NCBI GenBank assembly: GCA_965229505.1
Contig: OZ245881.1
Span: 1,426,001 to 1,490,000, forward strand
DNA: 64,000 nucleotides
DNA from: UBA6059 sp040219045
GTDB lineage: Bacteria > Bacteroidota > Bacteroidia > Cytophagales > Cyclobacteriaceae
Direction of reading: 5' to 3'
Each line of letters opens with the position of its first letter. The stretch's first letter is position 1. Under the pieces are notes generated by a model. It had not been told where the DNA came from. It made no database searches and saw only the letters and a program-made list of their open reading frames with translations. The position numbers and the translations under genes are program-made. Below, piece by piece: positions 33,647-42,377 of the stretch.

Positions 33647-35803
33647 ATGGGAATATCTAGAAGAAAATTCGTCGTGCGAACGCTCCTTGGTGGAACCGGA
33701 GTAATGTTGGGCGCAGCTTACTTGGGCAGAAACTCGATCAGGCGCTCAATCTATGATATGATGGAGAACCCTGACATGCTCTCCTACATGGGAGACACCA
33801 GCAATCCATTGATGTGGTTTGAGATCACTAATGATAACAAGGTGGTGCTCCACAGCCCGAAGGTCGAAATGGGGCAAGGCAGTTTTACCAGTATGGTGCA
33901 GATGGCTGCTGAGGAACTAGAGATGGACATCAGTCAGATTTCGATAGTCCATGCGGAAACCGCTACCGGAAATATTGATGGTATGAGTACTGGAGGAAGT
34001 ACTACGACCGCCGGTTTTTGGCAGCCTCTGAGAGAACTAGCTGCCACGATGCGTGAAATGCTAAAAGTGGAAGGCGCCAAAAAACTGGGTGTTGAAGCAA
34101 GCTCCGTGGTAGCAAGTAAAGGCACCATCTCAGGAGAAGGCAAGTCACTTACCTATGGTGAAATCGTGGATGGAGTTACTGACTGGGAAATCCCAGAGAC
34201 ACCACCACTTAAGGATCCGAAAGACTTCAAGTTCATAGGCCAGCCAGTGGCCAGGGTAGACCTGATCGATAAGGTCGTTGGTACCCCAATGTTTGGAATG
34301 GATGCCACTATGCCGGACATGCTATACGGTGCTGTAGTCCGCCCTGATCGCATTGGAGCAAAGTACAAAAGGTCAGACATCAGTATGGCCCAAGGTATGC
34401 CGGGGGTTATCAAGATTGTTCAGGAGCCTGACTTTGTCGGTGTGGTAGCCACCTCGATTGTAGAAGCGGAGAATGCCAAAAAAGCTATCAAAGTAGACTG
34501 GCAGATTGATCGTAGCTGGCAAACCAAAGACATAGAAGATGCTATACAAGTGGGCAAAGGCGATAAAATGGTTATCCAGAAGGTCGGTGATGCTGATAGC
34601 AAACTTGGAGATGGCGGAGATGGCATCATCACCGCCGAATACCGTTCTCCAATAGGTGCCCATGCGCAGCTTGAGCCTAATGGAGCCCTGGCACATGTGG
34701 AGCCAGACAAGGCCACCATCATCATGTCTACACAGGTGATCCAGTTGACCAGAAGCGAGGTAGCCAAGCGAGTGGGTCTCGATGAAGAAAAGGTAAACTT
34801 GGTACCTACCTACCTCGGTGGTGGTTTCGGTAGGCGCCTGCATACACCCAACGCCGTACAAGCGGCTGTGCTGTCCAAAGCGGTTGGCAAACCTGTGAAG
34901 TGCTTCTTCAATCGCAAAGAAGAATTCCAAAAGGATACCTTCCGCCCTCCGACTCATCATCAACTCAAGGCCAAGCTAGATGCCAACGGCAACATAGAGG
35001 CGCTGGAACACAGCTTCGCATCGGGTGATGTGATGTTTAACGCAGCAATGGTACCAGCCATTGCGGGTACGATACTCGGCGCAGATATAGGCGCTACGAG
35101 AGGAGCGAGAATCCAATATGGAAGTATCCCCCATCATAGAGCGGTCTCATGGCATTCAGAATTGCCATTTGCCACGAGTTGGTGGAGAAGCCTGGGCCTG
35201 TTAGCCAACACCTTCGCCATTGAGAGCTTTATGGATGAGCTAGCTGTGAGCGCTGGTAAAGACCCTATTCAGTTTAGACTTGATCATATACAGGATGACG
35301 AAGCGGGTCGCCGGCTCAAGGCTGTCATCGAGAGCGCACGAGATAAAGCTGGCTATCAGGACACAGCCAATGGCAATAGCGCCATGGGTTTTGCATGCTC
35401 CACCGATGCAGGCACGCCCTGCGCACACGTGGCAGAAGTCACTGTTAGTGGTAAAGAAATCAAGGTGAATAAGGTCACTTGCACCATCGATCCGGGCTAT
35501 GCCGTCAATCCTGATCAAGTCAAGGCACAGTCAGAGGGGTGCATCATCATGGGACTGAGTGCCTCGATGTACGAGCGCATGTATGTGGAAGATGGCCAGC
35601 TACGCCCCACTATTTATGGGCCGTATAAGATGGCACTCATGCGGGATGCTCCAAAAGAGATTGACGTAGAAATCATCAATGGTACTGGCAAACCTGGAGC
35701 CGTAGGCGAGCCTCCTTTGGGACCTATTGGCGCGGCTATCGCCAATGCAGTATTTAGAATCACAGGTCAAAGGCTCAGAGAGATGCCGCTGACCCTTGCT
35801 TAA
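33647..35803 (+). CDS. iorB: Molybdopterin-binding subunit, isoquinoline 1-oxidoreductase beta type
   Basis: The 718-residue protein begins with a Tat signal (SRRKFVVRTLLGG), so it folds with its cofactor before export. It has the xanthine-dehydrogenase-family molybdopterin blocks: KVEMGQGSFTSMVQMAAEEL, YLGGGFGRRLHTPNA, WWRSLGLLANTFAIESFMDELA and the C-terminal GAVGEPPLGPIGAAIANA with the active-site Glu. It hydroxylates an aldehyde or aromatic N-heterocycle with water-derived oxygen. It is the last gene of the TetR-cytochrome-iorAB operon. No Mo-cofactor maturation (XdhC-like) gene is present in the window. Confidence 0.88.
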   Translation: MGISRRKFVVRTLLGGTGVMLGAAYLGRNSIRRSIYDMMENPDMLSYMGDTSNPLMWFEITNDNKVVLHSPKVEMGQGSFTSMVQMAAEELEMDISQISIVHAETATGNIDGMSTGGSTTTAGFWQPLRELAATMREMLKVEGAKKLGVEASSVVASKGTISGEGKSLTYGEIVDGVTDWEIPETPPLKDPKDFKFIGQPVARVDLIDKVVGTPMFGMDATMPDMLYGAVVRPDRIGAKYKRSDISMAQGMPGVIKIVQEPDFVGVVATSIVEAENAKKAIKVDWQIDRSWQTKDIEDAIQVGKGDKMVIQKVGDADSKLGDGGDGIITAEYRSPIGAHAQLEPNGALAHVEPDKATIIMSTQVIQLTRSEVAKRVGLDEEKVNLVPTYLGGGFGRRLHTPNAVQAAVLSKAVGKPVKCFFNRKEEFQKDTFRPPTHHQLKAKLDANGNIEALEHSFASGDVMFNAAMVPAIAGTILGADIGATRGARIQYGSIPHHRAVSWHSELPFATSWWRSLGLLANTFAIESFMDELAVSAGKDPIQFRLDHIQDDEAGRRLKAVIESARDKAGYQDTANGNSAMGFACSTDAGTPCAHVAEVTVSGKEIKVNKVTCTIDPGYAVNPDQVKAQSEGCIIMGLSASMYERMYVEDGQLRPTIYGPYKMALMRDAPKEIDVEIINGTGKPGAVGEPPLGPIGAAIANAVFRITGQRLREMPLTLA

Positions 35804-35841
35804 TTCAATAACCAAATGTGCCTTTATCTGATTGACGGATG

Positions 35842-35901
35842 TTTCGACAGGCTCAACATGACAACCTACAAACAACTTCTGTCACACTGAGCTCGTCGAA
35901 G
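35842..35901. repeat. REP-like imperfect inverted repeat
   Basis: TTTCGACAGGCTCAACATGACA (here cited as arms 35842-35863 and 35880-35901) pairs with 16 of 22 positions. It carries the TTCGACAGGCTCA / TGAGCTCGTCGAA phrases I know as a widespread intergenic repeat in Bacteroidota. It lies between iorB and the MBL hydrolase gene. Confidence 0.55.
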
Positions 35902-35953
35902 TGCCTATCAATTGAAGTCAGCCAACGTCATCAACAAAGCAAAACCCAATACC

Positions 35954-36991
35954 ATGAAGCAGTTCGGAGTAAAAGCCACTAAAGAACAGATCAGCAGATA
36001 TGCACAATCTCCCAACTGGCGTGATGGCAAGTTTCAAAATCTGGAAGAAACGACCATGTCCATCAATTTTCAGACCTTACCAAAGTTGCTATATAAGCAG
36101 TTTTGCGAAAGAAAGGAGCGTGAGCCTAAGCGGCTTATTCCAGTAGTCCCGTTCAATAAGGAGAGCTTCCTTGCACCTTCGGATAAGGCTAAGGTAATCT
36201 GGTACGGTCATTCGGCAGTCCTGATGCGAATAAACAACAAGACCCTATTGATCGACCCCATGCTGGGTCCTAATGCATCGCCTATCGCACCTTTTGCAAC
36301 AAAACGTTATTCGGAAAACACCCTTGCATTAATTGATGACTTTCCGACGATCGACTTGCTGCTACTCACCCATGATCACTACGATCATCTGGATCTGGAT
36401 AGCTTCAAAAAGCTCCTTCCTAAAGTCGATAAGTACTTCGTGGCATTAGGCACAGCTCGTCATCTAATTGGCTGGGGGGCTGATGAAAGCAAGATCACGG
36501 AGTTTGATTGGTGGGATGACCAGGAGTTCGAGGATATTGCCGTCACCTTCACACCCAGCAGGCATTTTTCCGGTAGGGGGCTTACCGATCGTGCCAAATC
36601 ACTCTGGGGAGGATGGGTCTTCAAGACTAAAACTGAAAATATCTATTGGAGTGGTGATGGTGGCTATGGGGATCACTTCAGGGAGGTGGGAGACAGGCTC
36701 GGACCATTCGATTTCGGGATGATGGAGTGCGGGCAGTATGACGAGAACTGGCATCAAATCCACATGTACCCGGAGGAAGCCGTGCAAGCCGCACTCGATG
36801 CTGGTGTCAAGAAAGTGATGGCGGTGCATTGGGCTGGTTTTGCACTTGCGCAGCATAGGTGGAAGGATCCTATAGAGCGCTTTACTGCTGAGGCCAAGGA
36901 CAAAAAACTCAACGTCCTGACTCCACAAATTGGAGAGCAGTTTCACTATGATGACAAAACTGATTCCCATTGGTGGGAAAAGTTTGAATAA
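35954..36991 (+). CDS. MBL-fold metal-dependent hydrolase, UlaG/NAPE-PLD-like
   Basis: The 345-residue protein has the metallo-beta-lactamase fold signature THDHYDHLD near residue 160, followed by SRHFSGRG, YWSGDGGYGDHF and MAVHWAGF for the remaining metal ligands. The opening FGVKATKEQISRYAQSPNWRDGKFQN and long N-terminal arm match the NAPE-PLD-like/RomA branch, which cleaves phosphodiesters or lactones. The ATG at 35954 is preferred; a TTG at 35912 would add 14 residues that run into the repeat region. It is a single gene. No signal peptide is visible. Confidence 0.82.
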   Translation: MKQFGVKATKEQISRYAQSPNWRDGKFQNLEETTMSINFQTLPKLLYKQFCERKEREPKRLIPVVPFNKESFLAPSDKAKVIWYGHSAVLMRINNKTLLIDPMLGPNASPIAPFATKRYSENTLALIDDFPTIDLLLLTHDHYDHLDLDSFKKLLPKVDKYFVALGTARHLIGWGADESKITEFDWWDDQEFEDIAVTFTPSRHFSGRGLTDRAKSLWGGWVFKTKTENIYWSGDGGYGDHFREVGDRLGPFDFGMMECGQYDENWHQIHMYPEEAVQAALDAGVKKVMAVHWAGFALAQHRWKDPIERFTAEAKDKKLNVLTPQIGEQFHYDDKTDSHWWEKFE

Positions 36992-37010
36992 GATCCAATT
37001 GGTTTTAAAC

Positions 37011-37024
37011 CCTCCCGGTGGAGG
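37011..37024. repeat. Short GC-rich hairpin after the MBL hydrolase gene
   Basis: CCTCC-CGGT-GGAGG lies 19 bases after the stop codon. It is not followed by a T-run, so it is an unlikely intrinsic terminator; it resembles GC-rich parts of Bacteroidota intergenic repeats. Confidence 0.3.
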
Positions 37025-37070
37025 CGACACTCAGATGTTGCCAAATCTAACGTCAGTTCGATATAAGAGA

Positions 37071-37166
37071 GTCAATTTTTATTCAAAAATGGCACGAATA
37101 GTCTCCTTTGGGGAGGAGCAAGAGGTGGGTCAATAATTAAATGGTCATTTTTGAATAAAAATTGAC
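37071..37166. repeat. 96-bp inverted-repeat element with 23-bp arms
   Basis: The arms at 37071-37093 and 37144-37166 are reverse complements at 22 of 23 positions. They open with GTCAATTTTTATTCAAA. The 50-base loop has a small GC hairpin (CTCC, GGAG). No gene is inside. It looks like a small MITE or a folded-RNA repeat. Confidence 0.6.
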
Positions 37167-37167
37167 A

Positions 37168-37239
37168 TAAAGAGAAAACGATTTCTCAAAACCCACCCCC
37201 AGCCCCTCCAGGGATGGGATTGATGGCATTTTCTCTTTA
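37168..37239. repeat. Second inverted-repeat element abutting the first
   Basis: TAAAGAGAAAA (37168-37178) and TTTTCTCTTTA (37229-37239) are perfect 11-base arms around a C-rich loop (ACCCACCCCCAGCCCCTCC). It begins one base after the 96-bp element. The 319-base stretch 36992-37310 therefore holds mainly repeats and the promoter of the next small gene. Confidence 0.5.
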
Positions 37240-37310
37240 CTCTTACATCGAACTCAGGTTAAATCTATTATGGTTATATTTAGTATTGGCCTTTAACAAG
37301 ATTTGCGATT

Positions 37311-37631
37311 ATGATCATTTCAGCATCAAAGCCACTTCCGGGAACCTCCGAATTGTATGCACTACTCAAAGAGAAGTTCCCGGGTAGACAAATTCACCTG
37401 ATCCAGGGACTAGGTAACACCGAATCGATATTGGTCAGAAAGTCCAGTCTGGTTGGTGTGCAGATTACATCATCGGACAATCAAATCAGGGTTGACGGCT
37501 CATTCCCTTCCATTTTTACTTCTCTGCTTGCTACTATAGCGCTCTGCGGTGGTTTTTGGGTTCCCCTGTATTTTTCATGGATTAGATTCGAAAAGGAGAT
37601 TTCCAGCTTTTTAGTACAACGATTCAGCTGA
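37311..37631 (+). CDS. Small hypothetical membrane protein
   Basis: The 106-residue protein has a hydrophilic first half (GTSELYALLKEKFPGRQIHLIQGLGNTESILVRKSSLVGVQI), then one membrane-spanning segment (about residues 66-88, SLLATIALCGGFWVPLYF), and a short C-terminal tail. I recognise no family. The ATG at 37311 fits and codon use is ordinary. It lies alone between the repeat elements and the next small secreted protein. Confidence 0.5.
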   Translation: MIISASKPLPGTSELYALLKEKFPGRQIHLIQGLGNTESILVRKSSLVGVQITSSDNQIRVDGSFPSIFTSLLATIALCGGFWVPLYFSWIRFEKEISSFLVQRFS

Positions 37632-37755
37632 GTTCTGAGAGCAGATTTTAATCGCCATGTATTCAGTGCCCAGTCTTGGCACGATGCTTGGAACTGGACC
37701 GCTATGTGAAACCGACGCAAAGGCAGCTTGCCCAAGGGTCATAAACTTTAGCGAT

Positions 37756-38163
37756 ATGAAACGTGCAGCATTAGTTATTCTCGTCTTGAGCACCGCGCTG
37801 GCAGCTCATGCAGATCACCCTAACCACCGCAGTAATAGGGGCCATGCCTCAGCCAGGATATATGCCGATGGCCCTTTCGATATTCAGGTATCGATAGACG
37901 GTTATGTCGTTAACAGGCGTCCGGGCGAATGGGTCGACCTTGGAAGTTTACCTCCAGGTCGCTACCTGATTGGCGTGAAGGCCTATGGCCGAAGAGGGGT
38001 CAAACACACTCGTCAGGTGATCACCATCAGACCAGGCTATCGTACAGAATATGCAGTCTACACTGACGGTCACAGAAGTCCACTCCTTCTTAGCAGAGCC
38101 GCCATGATACCCATCGGACGGCCAGTGAGACATTACCAGAGATCGTACAATGGCAGATATTGA
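37756..38163 (+). CDS. Small secreted basic protein with PEGA-like domain
   Basis: The 135-residue protein begins with a clean signal peptide (MKRAALVILVLSTALAAHA); the ATG at 37756 is chosen over one at 37657 for this reason. The mature part has a short beta domain, FDIQVSIDGYVVNRRPGEWVDLGSLPPGRYLIGVKAYG, that resembles PEGA or carboxypeptidase-regulatory-like sandwiches. It ends in an Arg/His-rich tail. Function unknown. A good terminator follows 30 bases after the stop. Confidence 0.6.
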   Translation: MKRAALVILVLSTALAAHADHPNHRSNRGHASARIYADGPFDIQVSIDGYVVNRRPGEWVDLGSLPPGRYLIGVKAYGRRGVKHTRQVITIRPGYRTEYAVYTDGHRSPLLLSRAAMIPIGRPVRHYQRSYNGRY

Positions 38164-38192
38164 TCTTATCAGAATGAATAACTGACGATAAA

Positions 38193-38219
38193 GGGGCTCT
38201 ATAAGAAGCCCTTTTTTAT
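38193..38219 (+). terminator. Rho-independent terminator after the small secreted protein gene
   Basis: GGGCT (38194-38198) pairs with AGCCC (38207-38211) and is followed at once by TTTTTTATT. It has a short stem with a flanking A-run on the left, so it may work on both strands. Confidence 0.65.
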
Positions 38220-38314
38220 TGTTCTTGATTATATTCCTCAGCTAATAAAACATCTCCTAATTATGGGTTGTTGAGTTCAAAGTGCTTCGTTATTATTTAG
38301 ATAACATACCCAAT

Positions 38315-38983
38315 ATGCATAGCAAGAGCTTTGTCATATTCTTCTTCCTAATCTCAGCCTGGAGTGCCCCGTTAGTAGCACAAGACCAGTCTTATGTGCT
38401 TTTCAATGGTACGGTACTCACCCCGGAATATACCTCGTTTTCCAATCCTAGAAGGGGCGTGGCTTATTTCACATTCGACGATCAGTACATTGTAGAATTA
38501 CCTTCGGTCAAGTACGTGCAATACGACACGCTGAGGTATCGGCTAGCTGGACTTTTTAAAGGAAGCATCCAGTATCAAAGCAGGACAACAGACGGCTCAA
38601 GAATAGACATCTACAGTCAAGAATATAAGAAAACGACCCGGTCACCTTTTAAGAATACTAAAAGCAACAAGGTTGAATATTTCTTCGAAAAAGATGAAGA
38701 GCTCTTCAAGCCAATCACGTACAACAACCTCAGGTGGGCAATTATCGACGATCCCGAAAGCCTGTCTCATCTCAGAAAAGCCAACAAGTACAGGTGGATA
38801 CAATTTGCTTCGGTGGCGCTTGGTACTTTCGCTGCGGTGACCGCCATACAGCAGGAGGACTTTCGATCACCTATCGGTCTCGTATCTATTTCGTTATTGA
38901 GTCTTATCCCTGTGACGCTAGCGCAAAAATCAAAGCGACGGATAGTCTATGAGACGATTGATATCTACAATAGGCCCAGATAG
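38315..38983 (+). CDS. Hypothetical secreted protein with C-terminal membrane segments
   Basis: The 222-residue protein begins with a signal peptide (MHSKSFVIFFFLISAWSAPLVAQ in positions 1-23); the ATG at 38315 replaces a GTG at 38282 for this reason. Central part: GVAYFTFDDQYIVELPSVKYVQY and a Lys/Arg-rich SRTTDGSRIDIYSQEYKKT region. The end has two hydrophobic stretches (FASVALGTFAAVTAIQ and IGLVSISLLSLIPVTLA), the pattern of many Cytophagales proteins of unknown role. It is a single gene with no recognisable partner. Confidence 0.58.
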   Translation: MHSKSFVIFFFLISAWSAPLVAQDQSYVLFNGTVLTPEYTSFSNPRRGVAYFTFDDQYIVELPSVKYVQYDTLRYRLAGLFKGSIQYQSRTTDGSRIDIYSQEYKKTTRSPFKNTKSNKVEYFFEKDEELFKPITYNNLRWAIIDDPESLSHLRKANKYRWIQFASVALGTFAAVTAIQQEDFRSPIGLVSISLLSLIPVTLAQKSKRRIVYETIDIYNRPR

Positions 38984-39123
38984 GTTCTCCCCACGATTTA
39001 CGTCCGATGAAGATGCATTCCACCTGCTCAACCTGATTCTCGGTTCAGGTTAGCTGTTAATATCTTGTCTCACTATTGGTTAAGTCATCATTTTATCCGT
39101 TTTTGTCTTTCAATTCGTCACCT

Positions 39124-40668
39124 ATGAAAGCACTTATCCTCCTGCTCTCGGCTGTAGTCACATTCTCTTGTAGCACCCTTCCAGAGCAACAAACCTCCAA
39201 AAAATTAAAAATAGCGGTCATTAAGTATCAACATGAGACCTGCACATTTTGTCCAGGTGGAGATACTGAAATAGCAGATTGGACGAAGCTTGGGCCTCCA
39301 ATCGGAGGTGAAGAATTGCTCTCGTCTGGTAACTACATCCGTGGATTTGTTAATAGAGCGAGAAGCTACCCGGATGTTGACTTGATTGGAATCACATCAC
39401 CAAACGATGTTTTTGGCGGTAGCTCCAGAAGCTGGAATAGCAAGGAGAGCTTCGAGCATTTCATGGGCAACATCATAGAGGAGCTCAAGGCTAATATGCC
39501 CGTGGAAGGTGTCTATCTGGCCTTGCATGGTGCAATGGCTGTGCGCGATATTCCAAAGCCAGAAGCAGAAATAGCCAAGCGCGTCCGTGAGGTCGTCGGT
39601 CCAGATGTACCCATTGCCGGCACCTTCGACCTTCATGGTAATGAAGATGGTGATTTCCTGAAGTATGCCAATGGGGCGTTCGTTACGAAGCGATATCCGC
39701 ACTACGATTCTTATCTCCAGGGAGAGCGAGCTGCCTATTTTATTAGGGAGATGATACTAGGTAGGTATACTTCCACTACTGCCAGCCGTAAGCCTCCGGT
39801 CATTACGGGTACGGTACTACAGTGGACAGGTCAGTCCCCATCTATGGACATTATGGAACGCGCCAGAAGATGGGAAGCTCGCCTACCTGATGTGTTCGTT
39901 AGCGTATTCTACGGTTTCCCATGGTCGGATGTACCCGACGTGGGAGCAGCCGTCCATGTGATGACTAATGATGATCAAAACCTAGCGGACTCTATCGCCA
40001 ATGACATGGAAGAGTTCATTTGGAGGGTCAGGGAAGATTTCGCGCTAGGAAAATATCCCATGCCCAAGGAGGCGGTAGCTCAGGCAAAGTCAGCACTTGC
40101 AGCTGGGCGCACACCCGTCGTACTGGGAGACTATTCCGATAGGCCGGGAGATGCCACGTGGATCCTCGACGAGCTGATCAAACAGGACGTGTCAGGAGTG
40201 CTATATGGTGCCCTGACGGACGCCAATGTGCTGGAGCAGTTAGAAGTATCAGAAGCCCAACCCGGAGACGACTTTGACATGATGGTAGGCGGCTATACTG
40301 GCGACCAGGCCGGTGAGAAGGTGAGAATTCAAGGCAAACTCAAATACTTCGGACCTTTCCGGGGATATGAAAAGACAGCTATCGTAGAGTTTGGAGAAGG
40401 CAATGCACTATTCATCACTCCCACCTATGAGCAACTGCTCTATCCGGAGCAGATGCGGGTCGGAGGCATTAACCCGGATGATTACCAGGTTTTTGTGGTA
40501 AAATCGAGGGTACATTTTAGAAGAGGTTTTGATGAAACTGGCTATGCCAAAGAAGTGATTGTGGTAGACGCACCAGGGGACTGGTTTGGTACTATTCGTC
40601 TGGATGCCCTGGACTATCAATATGCACCGATCGACAAGCTTTACCCATTTGACGGCAGTGTTCAGTAA
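39124..40668 (+). CDS. M81-family metallopeptidase, MlrC-like lipoprotein
   Basis: The 514-residue protein has a lipoprotein signal (VVTFSC, Cys near residue 16) if the ATG at 39124 is used; the ATG at 39076 adds 16 residues that would weaken it. The body matches MlrC: IAVIKYQHETCTFCPG at the N terminus, GVYLALHGAMAV, GTFDLHGNEDGDFL and YPHYDSYLQGERAAYF. These contain the zinc ligands Asp/His of the family. MlrC opens linearised microcystin fragments in sphingomonads; here it is probably a general peptidase or amidase in the periplasm. It is followed by DUF2911 and amidohydrolase genes at short gaps. Confidence 0.82.
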   Translation: MKALILLLSAVVTFSCSTLPEQQTSKKLKIAVIKYQHETCTFCPGGDTEIADWTKLGPPIGGEELLSSGNYIRGFVNRARSYPDVDLIGITSPNDVFGGSSRSWNSKESFEHFMGNIIEELKANMPVEGVYLALHGAMAVRDIPKPEAEIAKRVREVVGPDVPIAGTFDLHGNEDGDFLKYANGAFVTKRYPHYDSYLQGERAAYFIREMILGRYTSTTASRKPPVITGTVLQWTGQSPSMDIMERARRWEARLPDVFVSVFYGFPWSDVPDVGAAVHVMTNDDQNLADSIANDMEEFIWRVREDFALGKYPMPKEAVAQAKSALAAGRTPVVLGDYSDRPGDATWILDELIKQDVSGVLYGALTDANVLEQLEVSEAQPGDDFDMMVGGYTGDQAGEKVRIQGKLKYFGPFRGYEKTAIVEFGEGNALFITPTYEQLLYPEQMRVGGINPDDYQVFVVKSRVHFRRGFDETGYAKEVIVVDAPGDWFGTIRLDALDYQYAPIDKLYPFDGSVQ

Positions 40669-40700
40669 CTTTAAGAAGTTTACAACTAACAAATCGCATC

Positions 40701-41249
40701 ATGAAGAAGAAGGTTTTTTTAGGGTTTTTGGGATTTTTTGTCATTGTAGTAGGTTTTATGGCCTATTCGGTGCTGACCACACGGTCACACAGCCCACTGG
40801 AAGAAGTAAGCGAATCGGCTAACGGACTGGATGTTTCCGTGAGTTATTGTCGCCCTTACAAAAAAGGTCGCTTGATATTTGGTGATGAGGCCAATGACGC
40901 CCTCGTACCCCATGGTAAATACTGGAGGCTCGGAGCTAATGACGCTACCGAAATCACTTTTAGCAAACCTGTCACCTTTGGAGGTCAGGCAGTAGATGCC
41001 GGGAGCTACCGCATGTATGCCGTTCCTAACGCTGATAGCTGGAAAATCACACTTAATTCGGAACTGGGGGAATTTGGCTTTTTTGAGCCCAACTATGATC
41101 TTGATGTAGTCAGCATAGATGCACCAACGACCGCTACCGGAGGTGAAGTTGAGCAATTTACTATTACGCTCAACCCTACCGGAGCAGGCATGGGTCTCGA
41201 GTTTTCATGGGATAACACCAAAGTAGTGGTGCCGATAGCGGCTCAATAG
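40701..41249 (+). CDS. DUF2911 domain-containing membrane-anchored protein
   Basis: The 182-residue protein has an N-terminal signal anchor (KVFLGFLGFFVIVVGFMAYSVL). The DUF2911 body follows: VSVSYCRPYKKGRLIFGD, VPHGKYWRLGANDATEI and AGSYRMYAVPNADSWKITLN. The family is common in Bacteroidota; its function is unknown. It starts 32 bases after the MlrC-like gene and ends two bases before the amidohydrolase gene, so the three are likely co-transcribed. Confidence 0.82.
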   Translation: MKKKVFLGFLGFFVIVVGFMAYSVLTTRSHSPLEEVSESANGLDVSVSYCRPYKKGRLIFGDEANDALVPHGKYWRLGANDATEITFSKPVTFGGQAVDAGSYRMYAVPNADSWKITLNSELGEFGFFEPNYDLDVVSIDAPTTATGGEVEQFTITLNPTGAGMGLEFSWDNTKVVVPIAAQ

Positions 41250-41251
41250 CA

Positions 41252-42376
41252 TTGAGAGCACTCAAATTAATTGGCTTTATGTTCGGCACACTGGTCTTTT
41301 TAGGACTGGTGTACTATGTGATCGGCCAGATCCAATATCGACTTAATGTAATGGACGTGGAGGAGTATGAGCCCGTGTCCACGTTGGTCGTACCCGAAAA
41401 TCAGGTTACCCGTGCCAAGTATCCTTTTGTAGATGTCCACAATCATCAGTGGATCATGCCCATCCAGGACCTGGATAAGTTGGTAGCCGAAATGGACGAG
41501 CTCAACATGGCCGTGATGGTCAACCTGAGCGGCTTCCGAGGCAAAGTACTGGAATGGTCACTGGACAATGTCAAAGAGAACTATGCTAACAGATTCAGCC
41601 TGTTTGTCAATATCAACTTTGAATTGGTCGATGACGAGGGCTGGCCGGAAGTCGTCCTCGACCAAATCCAGACCGGTTATGACCTTGGAGCCAGGGGGTT
41701 AAAAATTTACAAAGAATTTGGTCTCAATGATACCGATAATGAGGGTAACCGACTCCAGGTTAATGATCCTCGATTTGACCCTGTTTGGGAAAAATGTGCC
41801 GAGCTCGGCATCCCGATACTTGTCCATACTGGAGAGCCCGCTTCATTCTGGAATCCCAAAGACAAATACAATGAGCGGTGGCTTGAGCTAAAGCAAAAAC
41901 CGGGGCGCTACCGCTCGCCTGAAGAGTATCCTCCTTTCGAGGAGATCATGGCAGAGCAGCATGACCTGTTTTACAAGCACCCCAATACTACGTTCATCAA
42001 TGCGCATCTCGGGTGGTATGGTAATGACCTGGCCAAACTAGGTGCCCTTTTGGATACGTTACCTAACGTCTATACAGAAATAGGGGCTGTACTCGCTGAA
42101 CTAGGTCGCCAGCCAAGAACGGCGCGCCAATGGATGATCGACTATCAGGACAGGGTGCTTTTTGGAAAGGACGCTTACAATCAGAAGGAATACCACACCT
42201 ATTTCAGGGTACTGGAGACTGCCGATGAGTACTTTGACTACTATCGCAAACGTCACGCTCATTGGAAAATGTACGGTCTAGACTTACCTGATACAGTACT
42301 ACAGAAGCTATATTATAAGAATGCCCTGAAGGTGATCCCTGGGTTGGATGAAAGTCTGTTTGCAACGAATCAATAG
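41252..42376 (+). CDS. Amidohydrolase-family (TIM-barrel) hydrolase, membrane-anchored
   Basis: The 374-residue protein has a signal anchor (ALKLIGFMFGTLVFLGLVYYV). It then has amidohydrolase_2 motifs: FVDVHNHQWIMP (HxH metal pair), ILVHTGEP, INAHLGWYGND and LFGKDAYNQ (the closing Asp). It is probably a decarboxylase or lactone/amide hydrolase working outside the cytoplasm. The start is likely the TTG at 41252, two bases after the previous stop, since it keeps the positively charged MRALK before the helix; the first ATG at 41279 is the alternative. It ends one base from the convergent ATPase gene. Confidence 0.8.
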   Translation: MRALKLIGFMFGTLVFLGLVYYVIGQIQYRLNVMDVEEYEPVSTLVVPENQVTRAKYPFVDVHNHQWIMPIQDLDKLVAEMDELNMAVMVNLSGFRGKVLEWSLDNVKENYANRFSLFVNINFELVDDEGWPEVVLDQIQTGYDLGARGLKIYKEFGLNDTDNEGNRLQVNDPRFDPVWEKCAELGIPILVHTGEPASFWNPKDKYNERWLELKQKPGRYRSPEEYPPFEEIMAEQHDLFYKHPNTTFINAHLGWYGNDLAKLGALLDTLPNVYTEIGAVLAELGRQPRTARQWMIDYQDRVLFGKDAYNQKEYHTYFRVLETADEYFDYYRKRHAHWKMYGLDLPDTVLQKLYYKNALKVIPGLDESLFATNQ

Positions 42377-42377
42377 G

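Noticed and set aside
34373..34963. 196-codon antisense open frame inside iorB
   Set aside because: The sense strand encodes conserved molybdopterin motifs; the antisense product has no recognisable features.
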